From assembly GCA_030432155.1 (NCBI GenBank), contig JAUIHQ010000007.1, positions 1 through 34,477 of the forward strand: a stretch of 34,477 nucleotides of DNA. The letters run 5' to 3'. The notes below the pieces were generated by a model. It was not told where the DNA came from. It saw only the letters and a list, made by a program, of their open reading frames with translations, and did no database searches. Positions 24,589 to 31,859 of this stretch are shown here, piece by piece. Position 1 is the stretch's first letter; the number at the start of each line of letters is the position of its first letter. The stretch comes from a bacterium (lineage in GTDB: Bacteria > Verrucomicrobiota > Kiritimatiellia > CAIVKH01). The position numbers and the translations under genes are program-made.

Positions 24589-25905
24589 TCAGAGAATGGA
24601 CTGGATGATGCTCATGGTTCCGTTGTCACTACGGGCGGCGATCCATCGGACATGGCCCGCGGCCTCGCCGGTCCACGACTGCGCTTCGACAAGGAAGAAG
24701 GAGCTTTTCACATCCAGATAGGGCATGACCCCGGAGGCCGTCCATTCATCCGGCGTAACCGGCAGCATGTCCAGAGAGCGGATTTCCCTCAGTTCGCGGA
24801 AGGTGACAATGCGGTCCACGATATCTTCGCGGACCAGCCCGAACAGGCCGAGCAGAACCGGCCGGGGGGCGGTGTTGATATTCACCGGGATCGCCCGGCT
24901 GCGGGGTACGGGAATGATGGTGACACACTGGTCGAGGGGGGCGTCGAACAGGCCCCGTTCCGCCGAGGATTCGATGGAGCGGTCGAACATCGCCCGGGTC
25001 CACCCGTCGACCAGCAAAAGTTCATTCCAGGTAAAGACCGCGCGGTTGGGGGGCAGTACGGGTTTGTTGCGTCGAGCGAGGTTTTCCTGTTCGTACATGC
25101 CTTCCTTGTCGCCATCCATCCAGTCGCGAAGGGCCGAGACCGGCGTCTCGGTTGAGAATTGGCCGGACTGGTTCAGGAGGGCATGCAGAATGTCGGACGC
25201 CGGACGTGTCGCGCCGGTGGACGGCACAGCGACATTGTTCAGGTCGTAGTACCGGTTCAGGTCGATGGCTCGGCCGATCACGTTGACGCCGTCGGGATCG
25301 GTCCATTCCACGACTTCCGTCCAGGGGTCGTCGGACCGGTCGATCCCGGTATCCGGATCATCGGCTATACGCTGCAGGAGCTCACGAGCGCATTCCATGG
25401 CCGCCGTCCGGGCCCGAAAACGGTGTACCGAGGCCTCTTCACGGTCTGCATGGACCGAGGTGGATGCCCGTACCTGGACAAGGATGGCGGACACGATGGC
25501 GAGAATGACAAGAACCGCCGGCAGGACGGAGCCTTCCCGTTGTTTCGGGGAAAATCCGGAAGGAAGGGTGGGCTCCTCGGCCGGTTTTCCGGCCGGCGGC
25601 ATGTTCAACTGCCGCCGCCGGCGTTTCTGGCTGGGGGACCGGTGGGCCCGGAACCGTTCCGGCAGGATGAAAAAGAGAAGCCAGATCAACCAGAGGCCGG
25701 CGCCGCTCGCCACATACCCGACCCCGAACCGGAGAATCCGGTCGCGGTTGACTTCGTTGAACGCGAGGCTGGATGCGCTGATGAGCAGGCCCAGGGCCAC
25801 CAGGAGGCCGCTCAACACGAGAAGGAGGATCCCGATACGGCTTATGATGCGCCGATTGCGGTTTCGGCGGTGCGCCGATGTATCCTCCTGGAACTTTTTC
25901 CCCAT
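24589..25905 (-). CDS. gspK: GspK-like minor pseudopilin with extra N-terminal membrane domain
   Basis: 438 residues. From about residue 120 it follows GspK: a prepilin-like segment KQREG-SVLPAVLVILAIVSAILV (cleavage expected after Gly125), then an alpha domain with D(L)N and the saposin-like C-terminal helices, with VNINTAPRPVLLGL and the repeated helix-hairpin pattern (VREDIVDRIVTFRELREIRSLDML). GspK caps the pseudopilus tip. The first ~85 residues are unusual: two membrane helices (about 20-49 and 60-82) and a basic linker (SQKRRRRQ) that GspK proteins do not have. Frame is continuous, with no ribosome site before the internal Met, so it reads as a fusion. The start at 25905 is chosen because the longer frame to 25992 adds no recognisable sequence. 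Confidence 0.72.
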   Translation of the reverse strand: MGKKFQEDTSAHRRNRNRRIISRIGILLLVLSGLLVALGLLISASSLAFNEVNRDRILRFGVGYVASGAGLWLIWLLFFILPERFRAHRSPSQKRRRRQLNMPPAGKPAEEPTLPSGFSPKQREGSVLPAVLVILAIVSAILVQVRASTSVHADREEASVHRFRARTAAMECARELLQRIADDPDTGIDRSDDPWTEVVEWTDPDGVNVIGRAIDLNRYYDLNNVAVPSTGATRPASDILHALLNQSGQFSTETPVSALRDWMDGDKEGMYEQENLARRNKPVLPPNRAVFTWNELLLVDGWTRAMFDRSIESSAERGLFDAPLDQCVTIIPVPRSRAIPVNINTAPRPVLLGLFGLVREDIVDRIVTFRELREIRSLDMLPVTPDEWTASGVMPYLDVKSSFFLVEAQSWTGEAAGHVRWIAARSDNGTMSIIQSIL

Positions 25906-25976
25906 TCGTGTGGATATTGTTATCCATCCTGTTTCCGAAGGGAAAGAAAAACATGGTGGCCGTGCCGCGGTTCCGG

Positions 25977-26006
25977 CTGTCATCCCCCTCAAAACAACGC
26001 TACAGT
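25977..26006 (+). promoter_or_regulatory. Candidate leaderless promoter of the zinc-ribbon gene
   Basis: CTGTCA (25977-25982), 18-base spacer, TACAGT (26001-26006), seven bases before the ATG. An ACAAC/GTTGT inverted repeat (25994-26009) covers the -10. Confidence 0.4.
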
Positions 26007-26013
26007 TGTCATT

Positions 26014-26283
26014 ATGAGTGATGTGGAATTCGATTGTCCGTTCTGTGGGCAGGGCTTGCTTGCAGAGGACACCAAGATCGGCCTGTTTGTCGAGTGTCCG
26101 GCCTGCGGGGAGGTTCTCCAGGTTCCCCGGAAAGCGGTCATTTCCCGGTCGTCCGGGGCCGGCACGGCCGACGAGGAATCCGTCAGCAAGTCCGACACCA
26201 TCCGTCTCGACCTGCCCCGTGACGGCGGCGTACCGCCGGATCCGAAACCGCGAAAATTCGTGGTGCGGCGTCGGCCGTCATAA
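26014..26283 (+). CDS. Small zinc-ribbon protein
   Basis: 89 residues. The N-terminus holds a zinc ribbon with two CXXC knuckles: CPFC (residues 8-11) and CPAC (29-32), about 17 residues apart (DCPFCGQGLLAEDTKIG then FVECPACGE). The rest is polar and basic at the end (KPRKFVVRRRPS), which could bind nucleic acid. Similar MJ0042-type or stand-alone ribbons are common but their roles are mostly unknown. It starts a plus-strand group and pdxB follows after seven bases, so the two are probably co-transcribed. Confidence 0.7.
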   Translation: MSDVEFDCPFCGQGLLAEDTKIGLFVECPACGEVLQVPRKAVISRSSGAGTADEESVSKSDTIRLDLPRDGGVPPDPKPRKFVVRRRPS

Positions 26284-26290
26284 ACGAGTC

Positions 26291-27451
26291 ATGAAATCGT
26301 CCCGGCACCGTATTGTTTGCGCGGCCAGTGTGGCCGAAGGAATGGGCATTTTGTCCCGCCTTGGCGAGGTTGAGGTGATCCCGGAGACGGAGATCGACCG
26401 CGCGGCCATCCGCGGGGCCGATGCGCTGGTGAGCCGGTCCAAGGTACGGGTAAACGATGACCTCCTCGACGGGTCATCGCTTCGTTTTTACGGGACGACA
26501 ACCGCCGGGTTTGACCATGTCGATGCGGAAGCGCTGGCCCGGCGGGGCATCGCATGGACGTCGGCGCCGGGCTGCAACGCCAACAGTGTGGCGGAATACG
26601 TGGTGGCAGTGCTGTTACGGTACGCCCGACGGAGCGGGCGACCGCTTCGCGGATTGACCCTCGGCATCATCGGCGCCGGCCATGTGGGCTCGCGGTTGGC
26701 CGCGCTGGCTCCGCTGCTTGGATTCGCGGTGCGGCGTAACGACCCGCCGCTTCGGGCCTCGACCGGGCGGGATGAATATGAACCCCTTGAAGACGTTCTC
26801 GCCCACGCCGACATTCTGTCGCTCCACGTACCCCTGGAGGATGCCACGGCCTGGCCTACGCGGGGTATGGTGGATGCCGCGTTTCTTGATACATGGAAAA
26901 ACGGGGCCCTGTTCATCAACGCATCTCGCGGCGAAGTTGTGCAGGAGAGCGCCTACCTGGCTGCGAGGGCTTCCGGCGCCATTCCCGAGGCGGTCCTCGA
27001 TGTGTTCGATCACGAGCCCGCGGTGGATCCGCGCATGATTGAGTCCGCGGCCATCGCCACCCCGCATATCGCGGGCTATTCATACGACGGTCGGGTCAAG
27101 GGCACCCTTCAGGTGGCTCGCTCCCTCGCCGCCGCCTTCGGAATGGATCTGCCGGAAACCATGTCCACGCCGGGGATGGACCAGCGCTTTCCGCTCGAGC
27201 TCGATCCCGGATCGCCGGTAGATGACATTGTGCAGGCTTCAGTGACCGCAGCCTATGATGTTGAGGCGGATGACCGGAACTTCCGGCCGGCCGCAGGTCT
27301 CACAGAGCCGGAGAGGGCCGCGCTGTTCAAGAAACTTCGGGCGGAATATCCCGAGCGCTATGAGTTTCATCACTACCGGGCACGTCTGCCCGAGGGTCAT
27401 CCTGCCGCCGCTATGCTTGCGGGTCTCGGATTTGAGGTTGTTCCGTGTTGA
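26291..27451 (+). CDS. pdxB: Erythronate-4-phosphate dehydrogenase
   Basis: 386 residues, the normal length of PdxB. It oxidises 4-phosphoerythronate in the DXP-dependent route to pyridoxal phosphate (vitamin B6), in the cytoplasm, with NAD. Diagnostic strings are GTTTAGFDHVD, PGCNANSVAEYV, the Rossmann motif GIIGAGHVG, and the catalytic residues Arg213 (INASRGEVV), Glu242 (LDVFDHEP) and His259 (HIAGYSYDG). These are each five positions on from Escherichia coli Arg208, Glu237 and His254, which supports the chosen start. The C-terminal dimerisation domain is complete. Its last codons overlap the next gene by seven bases. Confidence 0.93.
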   Translation: MKSSRHRIVCAASVAEGMGILSRLGEVEVIPETEIDRAAIRGADALVSRSKVRVNDDLLDGSSLRFYGTTTAGFDHVDAEALARRGIAWTSAPGCNANSVAEYVVAVLLRYARRSGRPLRGLTLGIIGAGHVGSRLAALAPLLGFAVRRNDPPLRASTGRDEYEPLEDVLAHADILSLHVPLEDATAWPTRGMVDAAFLDTWKNGALFINASRGEVVQESAYLAARASGAIPEAVLDVFDHEPAVDPRMIESAAIATPHIAGYSYDGRVKGTLQVARSLAAAFGMDLPETMSTPGMDQRFPLELDPGSPVDDIVQASVTAAYDVEADDRNFRPAAGLTEPERAALFKKLRAEYPERYEFHHYRARLPEGHPAAAMLAGLGFEVVPC

Positions 27452-30189
27452 ACTGTTTACGTTACCCGGTTCTGCTCATCCTGCTTTTCGCGGCAGCGTC
27501 CTGCTCCAGGCCGTCGGATGAGGAGTCGTCTATCAACGGCGGATCCCGGGTGGCGATTGTCTCCCTCGATCCGGCCGATGCATCCGGCTGGTCAGCCTTT
27601 CTTCGGGACGAGATAAAGTCGGGACCGCACTATGGCCCGGCCCAGGTGGAGCAGGCGTTGGGGGATGCTCTGCGCGACGATCGGGTGTTGGTCGTAGCCG
27701 GCGTGGAACAGGCGGATGATGCCTGGGTCGCGGGTGTTGAGCCCTACCTTCAGGCCGGAGGCCGGCTGGTGTATTGCGGCGCCGAGCCGTTTGCGTCGGT
27801 TGAACCCCCGCCGGATGTTCCGATGATGTCCCCCCCGGGGCGCCGATATGCCACCACCTGTTCCTCGTTGCGCGACGAAACAACCGGATCGAGGTTGCAG
27901 ACCGCCGGCCTTGCCTGTCAGTCGCCGGTGTCCGCGGCCCGGGGATGGGGAGGAAGGCTGGGCGCGGAGACGCGGTGGATACCTCTTGTGACCGCCCTTG
28001 ATGATCGTGGTGACCCTGTGGGGTGGCCGGTCTCCATGTGGGTCGGTCCGGGGGAAAGCGGCGCCATGGCCTACGGGTGGGTGGCCGTCAACCCGTTGCG
28101 TGACGCCAGGGCTGCAGCCGCATGGTGTCTGCAGCGAGCCTTGGAGGAGGCGCGTAAGAATCATTTTCTGATACAGGCCGGATCCGCCCGCCATGCCTTT
28201 ACCGAGGGGGAGCCGATTGTCGTGGAAGGGAGATGGGTAAGCCGACATGCCCCGGAGGCGTCATTCCGTATCGCCGCCGCCCTGGTGGAGGCCGGCGGCC
28301 GTGTGGTGCGCAGGGTGGTGTCGCCGCCCTCGACAGACCGCGGGGAGGGGATACGGCTGCCGACGGGCATGGCCTCGATACCGGGAAGCCGGACAACATT
28401 GGCGACCTTGCGGGTGCGCCTGCGTGATGCGGATGACAGTCGGACGCTGGACGAATTGAACCAGGTTGTTTCCATTCTTCCCCGTCAGCCTGACCCGGCC
28501 GACATGGAGCCGGTGACCGTTTCCGGGGGAAGCCTTCGCCAGGGCCGCCGTTCCCTGGTGATCAATGGCCTGAACTATTGGCCGGTCTGCCTTGGTTCCG
28601 CCCCCTCGACCGGACCGCTCCCCCACTGGCTCGATCCCGCGAGGTTTGACGGCCCGGCCGTGATGCGGGATCTGGATCGCATCCAGGAAGCGGGCTTCAA
28701 CGCGATCGCTCTTCAACTCATGCACCCCGACCAGGTTCCGCAATTCCGATTTGTGATGGAAGAGCTGCGCCGCCGGAACCTATGGGCCATGGTCTATGTC
28801 AACGGCCTCGACCCGTATTTTCCCCGACTTGAGGATGCGAGGTTGCTGATCCGGGCCGCCGGGCTCGCGGCCTGGCCGAATCTCCTCACCGTAGAAACGG
28901 CCTGGAGGCCGGTCGTTGATACGCGCAGTGTCCGGGAGCGGTTGTCCGCCCAATGGAGGAGTTGGCTGAGCCATCATTTCGGAACACCGGCCGCCGCCGC
29001 CCGCGTACTCCATGTGACCGACCGCCCGTTTGTATCGGGCTGGCCGGACATGCCCGACCTGGAAAACCATGAACATGGCTCCACGGTGCTGGATCTGTAT
29101 TTTCACCGTTTTCTGATCGATATGGCGGACCGGGGATCCCGAACGTCCGTCCAGCTCTGTCGCGGCGAAGGGGTAACCGTGCCGTTGACCGCCCGGTTGA
29201 CCGCGCCGGTGAAACCCGCGGATGATGCCGATCTGCATCATGCGCCTGCCCCCCAGGCCGGATCGGCTTTCCTGGATCTTGTTTCGGTTGATGGCTGGGG
29301 CATCGGGCCCGACCGGACCGTCGAAACCGCGGACCGAATTCTTCGCTATGCGCGTGGTATGAGCGGAGGCAAGCCGGTCATGCTGACCGAATGGGGCCGC
29401 GAGGTGGTGCGGGGCGATGCGGGGAGTCTTGCGCGACAGGAGGTGTATTACGATGCGGTGTATCAGGCGATCGAGCAAACAGCCGCCGCCGGTTCGTTTG
29501 TCTGGTGGTATCCCGGCGGGTGCCGGTTTGGTCCGGCAGGGCGGGACTTCGGCCTGACGCATCCCGACGGCCGCTGGCGCCGGGCGGTGGATGCCGTTCG
29601 CCGTTTCACGAATCGGAGCCGCAATCGGAATCCGGTGGTGGAGCCATGGCGCGGCGCCGAACAGGATCCGTATCATGGTATGCATCTGTTCCGTCAGGAA
29701 ATGTCATCGGAAGATGTCCGGATGCCGACCGGCGAAATCCGGCCGGCCGGTTGGAAGGAAACGTCTCTGGGCCTGATGGCGTCTCTGGACCGGCCGTTTA
29801 AAAGCCGGCCGGAGCACCTCGACCTGATGAATGCAGCATGGGGAGAGGTGCTGGTGGACGGTCATGCCCGCCTGGTCCGGTATGGTGATCCGATCACGGT
29901 AGAGGTCGGCAACGAATTGACTCTCCAGGCCGTGAATACCGGCTCGGTGGCCTGGGATGCCGGGGGACGAATCCGGGACGGGGAGGTTGCGGTTCGCGTG
30001 CGAACGCCGGAAGGATTGGATGAGATCGTATCCGTGAAAACGAATCCGGGAGATGCCGGAAGGCAGGCCACGCTGCGGTGGACCCCTGCGCGGCCGGGAC
30101 TGTGGGAAATCTCGCCGGTGTGGGTCGGTAGGGGTAGCTTTGGTGAAACGCTCAGGGTTGAGGTTGCTGCATCACCCCAGGTGCCCTGA
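27445..30189 (+). CDS. Large lipoprotein with glycosidase-like barrel
   Basis: 914 residues, starting with GTG at 27445 inside the pdxB end. A lipoprotein signal (LLILLFAAASC, lipid on about Cys20) suggests a membrane-anchored extracytoplasmic protein. The N-terminal ~330 residues look like a glutamine-amidotransferase-like/beta fold (VAIVSLDPAD..., LVVAGVEQADDAWVAG) and a beta domain. From about 365 comes a barrel of glycoside hydrolase type (LVINGLNYWPV..., DLDRIQEAGFNAIALQLM). Glu649 in KPVMLTEWGREV is a good nucleophile candidate. The usual acid/base glutamate (NE motif of GH5/GH2-like enzymes) is not obvious; the closest is LLTVETAW. A C-terminal beta domain follows. I cannot name the substrate; a polysaccharide is likely. 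Confidence 0.6.
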   Translation: MLNCLRYPVLLILLFAAASCSRPSDEESSINGGSRVAIVSLDPADASGWSAFLRDEIKSGPHYGPAQVEQALGDALRDDRVLVVAGVEQADDAWVAGVEPYLQAGGRLVYCGAEPFASVEPPPDVPMMSPPGRRYATTCSSLRDETTGSRLQTAGLACQSPVSAARGWGGRLGAETRWIPLVTALDDRGDPVGWPVSMWVGPGESGAMAYGWVAVNPLRDARAAAAWCLQRALEEARKNHFLIQAGSARHAFTEGEPIVVEGRWVSRHAPEASFRIAAALVEAGGRVVRRVVSPPSTDRGEGIRLPTGMASIPGSRTTLATLRVRLRDADDSRTLDELNQVVSILPRQPDPADMEPVTVSGGSLRQGRRSLVINGLNYWPVCLGSAPSTGPLPHWLDPARFDGPAVMRDLDRIQEAGFNAIALQLMHPDQVPQFRFVMEELRRRNLWAMVYVNGLDPYFPRLEDARLLIRAAGLAAWPNLLTVETAWRPVVDTRSVRERLSAQWRSWLSHHFGTPAAAARVLHVTDRPFVSGWPDMPDLENHEHGSTVLDLYFHRFLIDMADRGSRTSVQLCRGEGVTVPLTARLTAPVKPADDADLHHAPAPQAGSAFLDLVSVDGWGIGPDRTVETADRILRYARGMSGGKPVMLTEWGREVVRGDAGSLARQEVYYDAVYQAIEQTAAAGSFVWWYPGGCRFGPAGRDFGLTHPDGRWRRAVDAVRRFTNRSRNRNPVVEPWRGAEQDPYHGMHLFRQEMSSEDVRMPTGEIRPAGWKETSLGLMASLDRPFKSRPEHLDLMNAAWGEVLVDGHARLVRYGDPITVEVGNELTLQAVNTGSVAWDAGGRIRDGEVAVRVRTPEGLDEIVSVKTNPGDAGRQATLRWTPARPGLWEISPVWVGRGSFGETLRVEVAASPQVP

Positions 30190-30257
30190 AATCGAATTGC
30201 ATTTCAGAGATTTACGCATGGGGCGGATCGTGGTATCCGTATGCGAGAGAACACATC

Positions 30258-30464
30258 ATGGCCCGACAACGAGATATACCTGAAGAAGACTGGGAGTCGA
30301 CACAGACCGCTCCCGGCGTTCGCATGCTCAAGGATCTTTGGAACATTCCGTCGTCGCGGCCCAAGGACTCTGTTCAATCCGGTGCAACATCGTCCGATAT
30401 TTACAGTGTTCCCGACCGGCGCAATTCCATTCCCCGCCGGCGTCAGGGCCGGGCCGTGCGCTGA
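30258..30464 (+). CDS. Unknown small protein (68 aa)
   Basis: I do not recognise this protein. It is 68 residues, hydrophilic, acidic at its start (PEEDWEST) and very basic at its end (RRNSIPRRRQGRAVR), with no cysteine pair or membrane helix. A purine-rich GAGAGAA lies 8-14 bases before the ATG. It ends 14 bases before rsmB and could be part of the same transcript. The charge pattern would suit an RNA- or protein-binding peptide, but that is only a guess. Confidence 0.45.
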   Translation: MARQRDIPEEDWESTQTAPGVRMLKDLWNIPSSRPKDSVQSGATSSDIYSVPDRRNSIPRRRQGRAVR

Positions 30465-30478
30465 GCCGCACGTCCGCC

Positions 30479-31747
30479 ATGAAGCCGTCCCTCTCCCCCC
30501 GCCATGAGGCGGTCAACTGCGTCCATGCCTGGCTGACCTCCGCTCGGGTACCGTCCGATGCTGCCTCGGCCTCCGGGGTGGTTCTCGAAATCACCCACGG
30601 AGTGATACGTCACCAGCGATACCTGGAGCACATTCTTGCCCGATCGGTAAACCGGATGCCGGTGCCCGAGGTGTATGCGGTCCTGCTCGCCGGAGCGTAC
30701 CAGCTCCTGTTCATGAACCCCGCCGATGCCTTTGCCGTGGTTCATGACATGGTGGACATCGTCGGCTCAATGCGCGGCAAGGCGGTCAAAGGCTTTGTCA
30801 ACGCAGTGCTTCGCGGGATTAGCCGGCAGCGGGATGCGTTGCTGGCGGAACGGGAATCTCTCCCCCCGGGGATCCGCTGGTCGCTGCCGGATTGGCTGGC
30901 GGATGCACTGGCCGGGGACTGGGGGGAGGTTCGGCGGGATCGGCTTGGTGCGTGGTCGATCGAGCGTCCGGACACCATCGTACGGCTGACCGCAACGGGG
31001 GCGGAGGCCGGTGCGGCGGACAAGATTCGGGACGCGGGAATCGATTTGGAACCCCATGCCTTCCGTCCGGCGACACATTTTATGATGCCGCGCGGGATGC
31101 CGGTCACCCGCCTGCCCGGGTTTTCCGACGGCTGGTGGACGGTACAGGATCCGGGTACCGCTGTGGCGATTGAACAGCTCGACCTCCAGCCCGGGCAGGA
31201 TGTCCTCGATGCCTGCGCCGCACCGGGAGGCAAGACCGGCATGATTGCCGATGCGATCGGTTCCCAAGGCCGCTGCCTGGCCGTCGATAGCGAAGACCGG
31301 CGCCTGAAGCGCCTCACCGACAATGCCCGTCGCCTTGCCTGGGGACAGGTGATCTGCCGCCGGGCTGATGCCACGGATCCGGATGCCCTGGCCGACACGG
31401 CCGCGGCGGCGGGGTTTGACCTTTTTGACCGGATCCTGATCGACACCCCCTGTTCCAATACCGGCGTTCTGCGCAGAAAACCCGATATACGCAGCAACAT
31501 GACCCCCGATAAGATCGCCCGGCTCGAAAAACTCCAGCTCCGCCTCCTCGATGCCTGCAGCGGGTTGCTGAAGCCGGGGGGAAAACTCGTCTACAGCACC
31601 TGCAGCCTCCTCACCCGGGAAAACGAGGGACAGGTACAACGCTGGCTCGACCAAAACCCGCATTTCCGCCTGGAGCAAAGTGCCTGTCCCTTTCCGCCCG
31701 AACATGGGATCGATGGGGCCTACGCTGCCGCCCTGACCCTCGGTTAA
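30479..31747 (+). CDS. rsmB: 16S rRNA m5C967 methyltransferase
   Basis: 422 residues, close to the usual ~429. It methylates cytosine 967 (E. coli numbering) of 16S rRNA using S-adenosylmethionine. The N-terminal NusB-like helical domain (HEAVNCVHAWL..., YLEHIL, PVPEVYAVLLAGAYQLLF, VNAVLRGI) is followed by the methyltransferase: VLDACAAPGGKTGMIAD (SAM-binding), DTPCSNTGVLRRKPD with Cys325, and VYSTCSLLTRENEGQ with the nucleophile Cys375. Both cysteines are at the positions of the E. coli enzyme. I begin at 30479 because the longer frame to 30338 adds about 47 residues unlike the family. Its stop overlaps a palindrome (AAGCGCTT) that belongs to the next gene's control region. Confidence 0.93.
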   Translation: MKPSLSPRHEAVNCVHAWLTSARVPSDAASASGVVLEITHGVIRHQRYLEHILARSVNRMPVPEVYAVLLAGAYQLLFMNPADAFAVVHDMVDIVGSMRGKAVKGFVNAVLRGISRQRDALLAERESLPPGIRWSLPDWLADALAGDWGEVRRDRLGAWSIERPDTIVRLTATGAEAGAADKIRDAGIDLEPHAFRPATHFMMPRGMPVTRLPGFSDGWWTVQDPGTAVAIEQLDLQPGQDVLDACAAPGGKTGMIADAIGSQGRCLAVDSEDRRLKRLTDNARRLAWGQVICRRADATDPDALADTAAAAGFDLFDRILIDTPCSNTGVLRRKPDIRSNMTPDKIARLEKLQLRLLDACSGLLKPGGKLVYSTCSLLTRENEGQVQRWLDQNPHFRLEQSACPFPPEHGIDGAYAAALTLG

Positions 31748-31780
31748 GCGCTTTACTTTTGTGTTTTCAGCGGGTACTCT
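31746..31780 (+). promoter_or_regulatory. Candidate operator and promoter of the GH57/119-like gene
   Basis: The palindrome AAGCGCTT (31746-31753) runs into CGCTTTAC (31749-31756). TTTACT (31752-31757), 17 bases, TACTCT (31775-31780) form the promoter candidate. CGCTTTAC and its 18-base distance to a TAC-hexamer are the same as before the amylase operon (14182-14213). Confidence 0.5.
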
Positions 31781-31798
31781 CCTGCCAGATATGTACCT

Positions 31799-31819
31799 GT
31801 CCCCGTTTCGTGCGGGGAC
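31799..31819. other. Hairpin in the leader of the GH57/119-like gene
   Basis: GTCCCCG (31799-31805) pairs with CGGGGAC (31813-31819) over a seven-base loop. No T-run follows, so it is more likely a leader hairpin than the rsmB terminator. Confidence 0.5.
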
Positions 31820-31859
31820 GGGTGAAGGCGGAAGTGGTTGATTGATAAAGGTTAACAGG

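Noticed and set aside
25159-26283. 374-codon plus-strand frame ending with the zinc-ribbon sequence
   Set aside because: Only its last 89 codons (from 26014) read as a protein. The rest is antisense to gspK.
31799-31819. Terminator of rsmB
   Set aside because: The hairpin lacks a T-run and lies downstream of the predicted start of the next transcript, so it is listed only as a leader hairpin.
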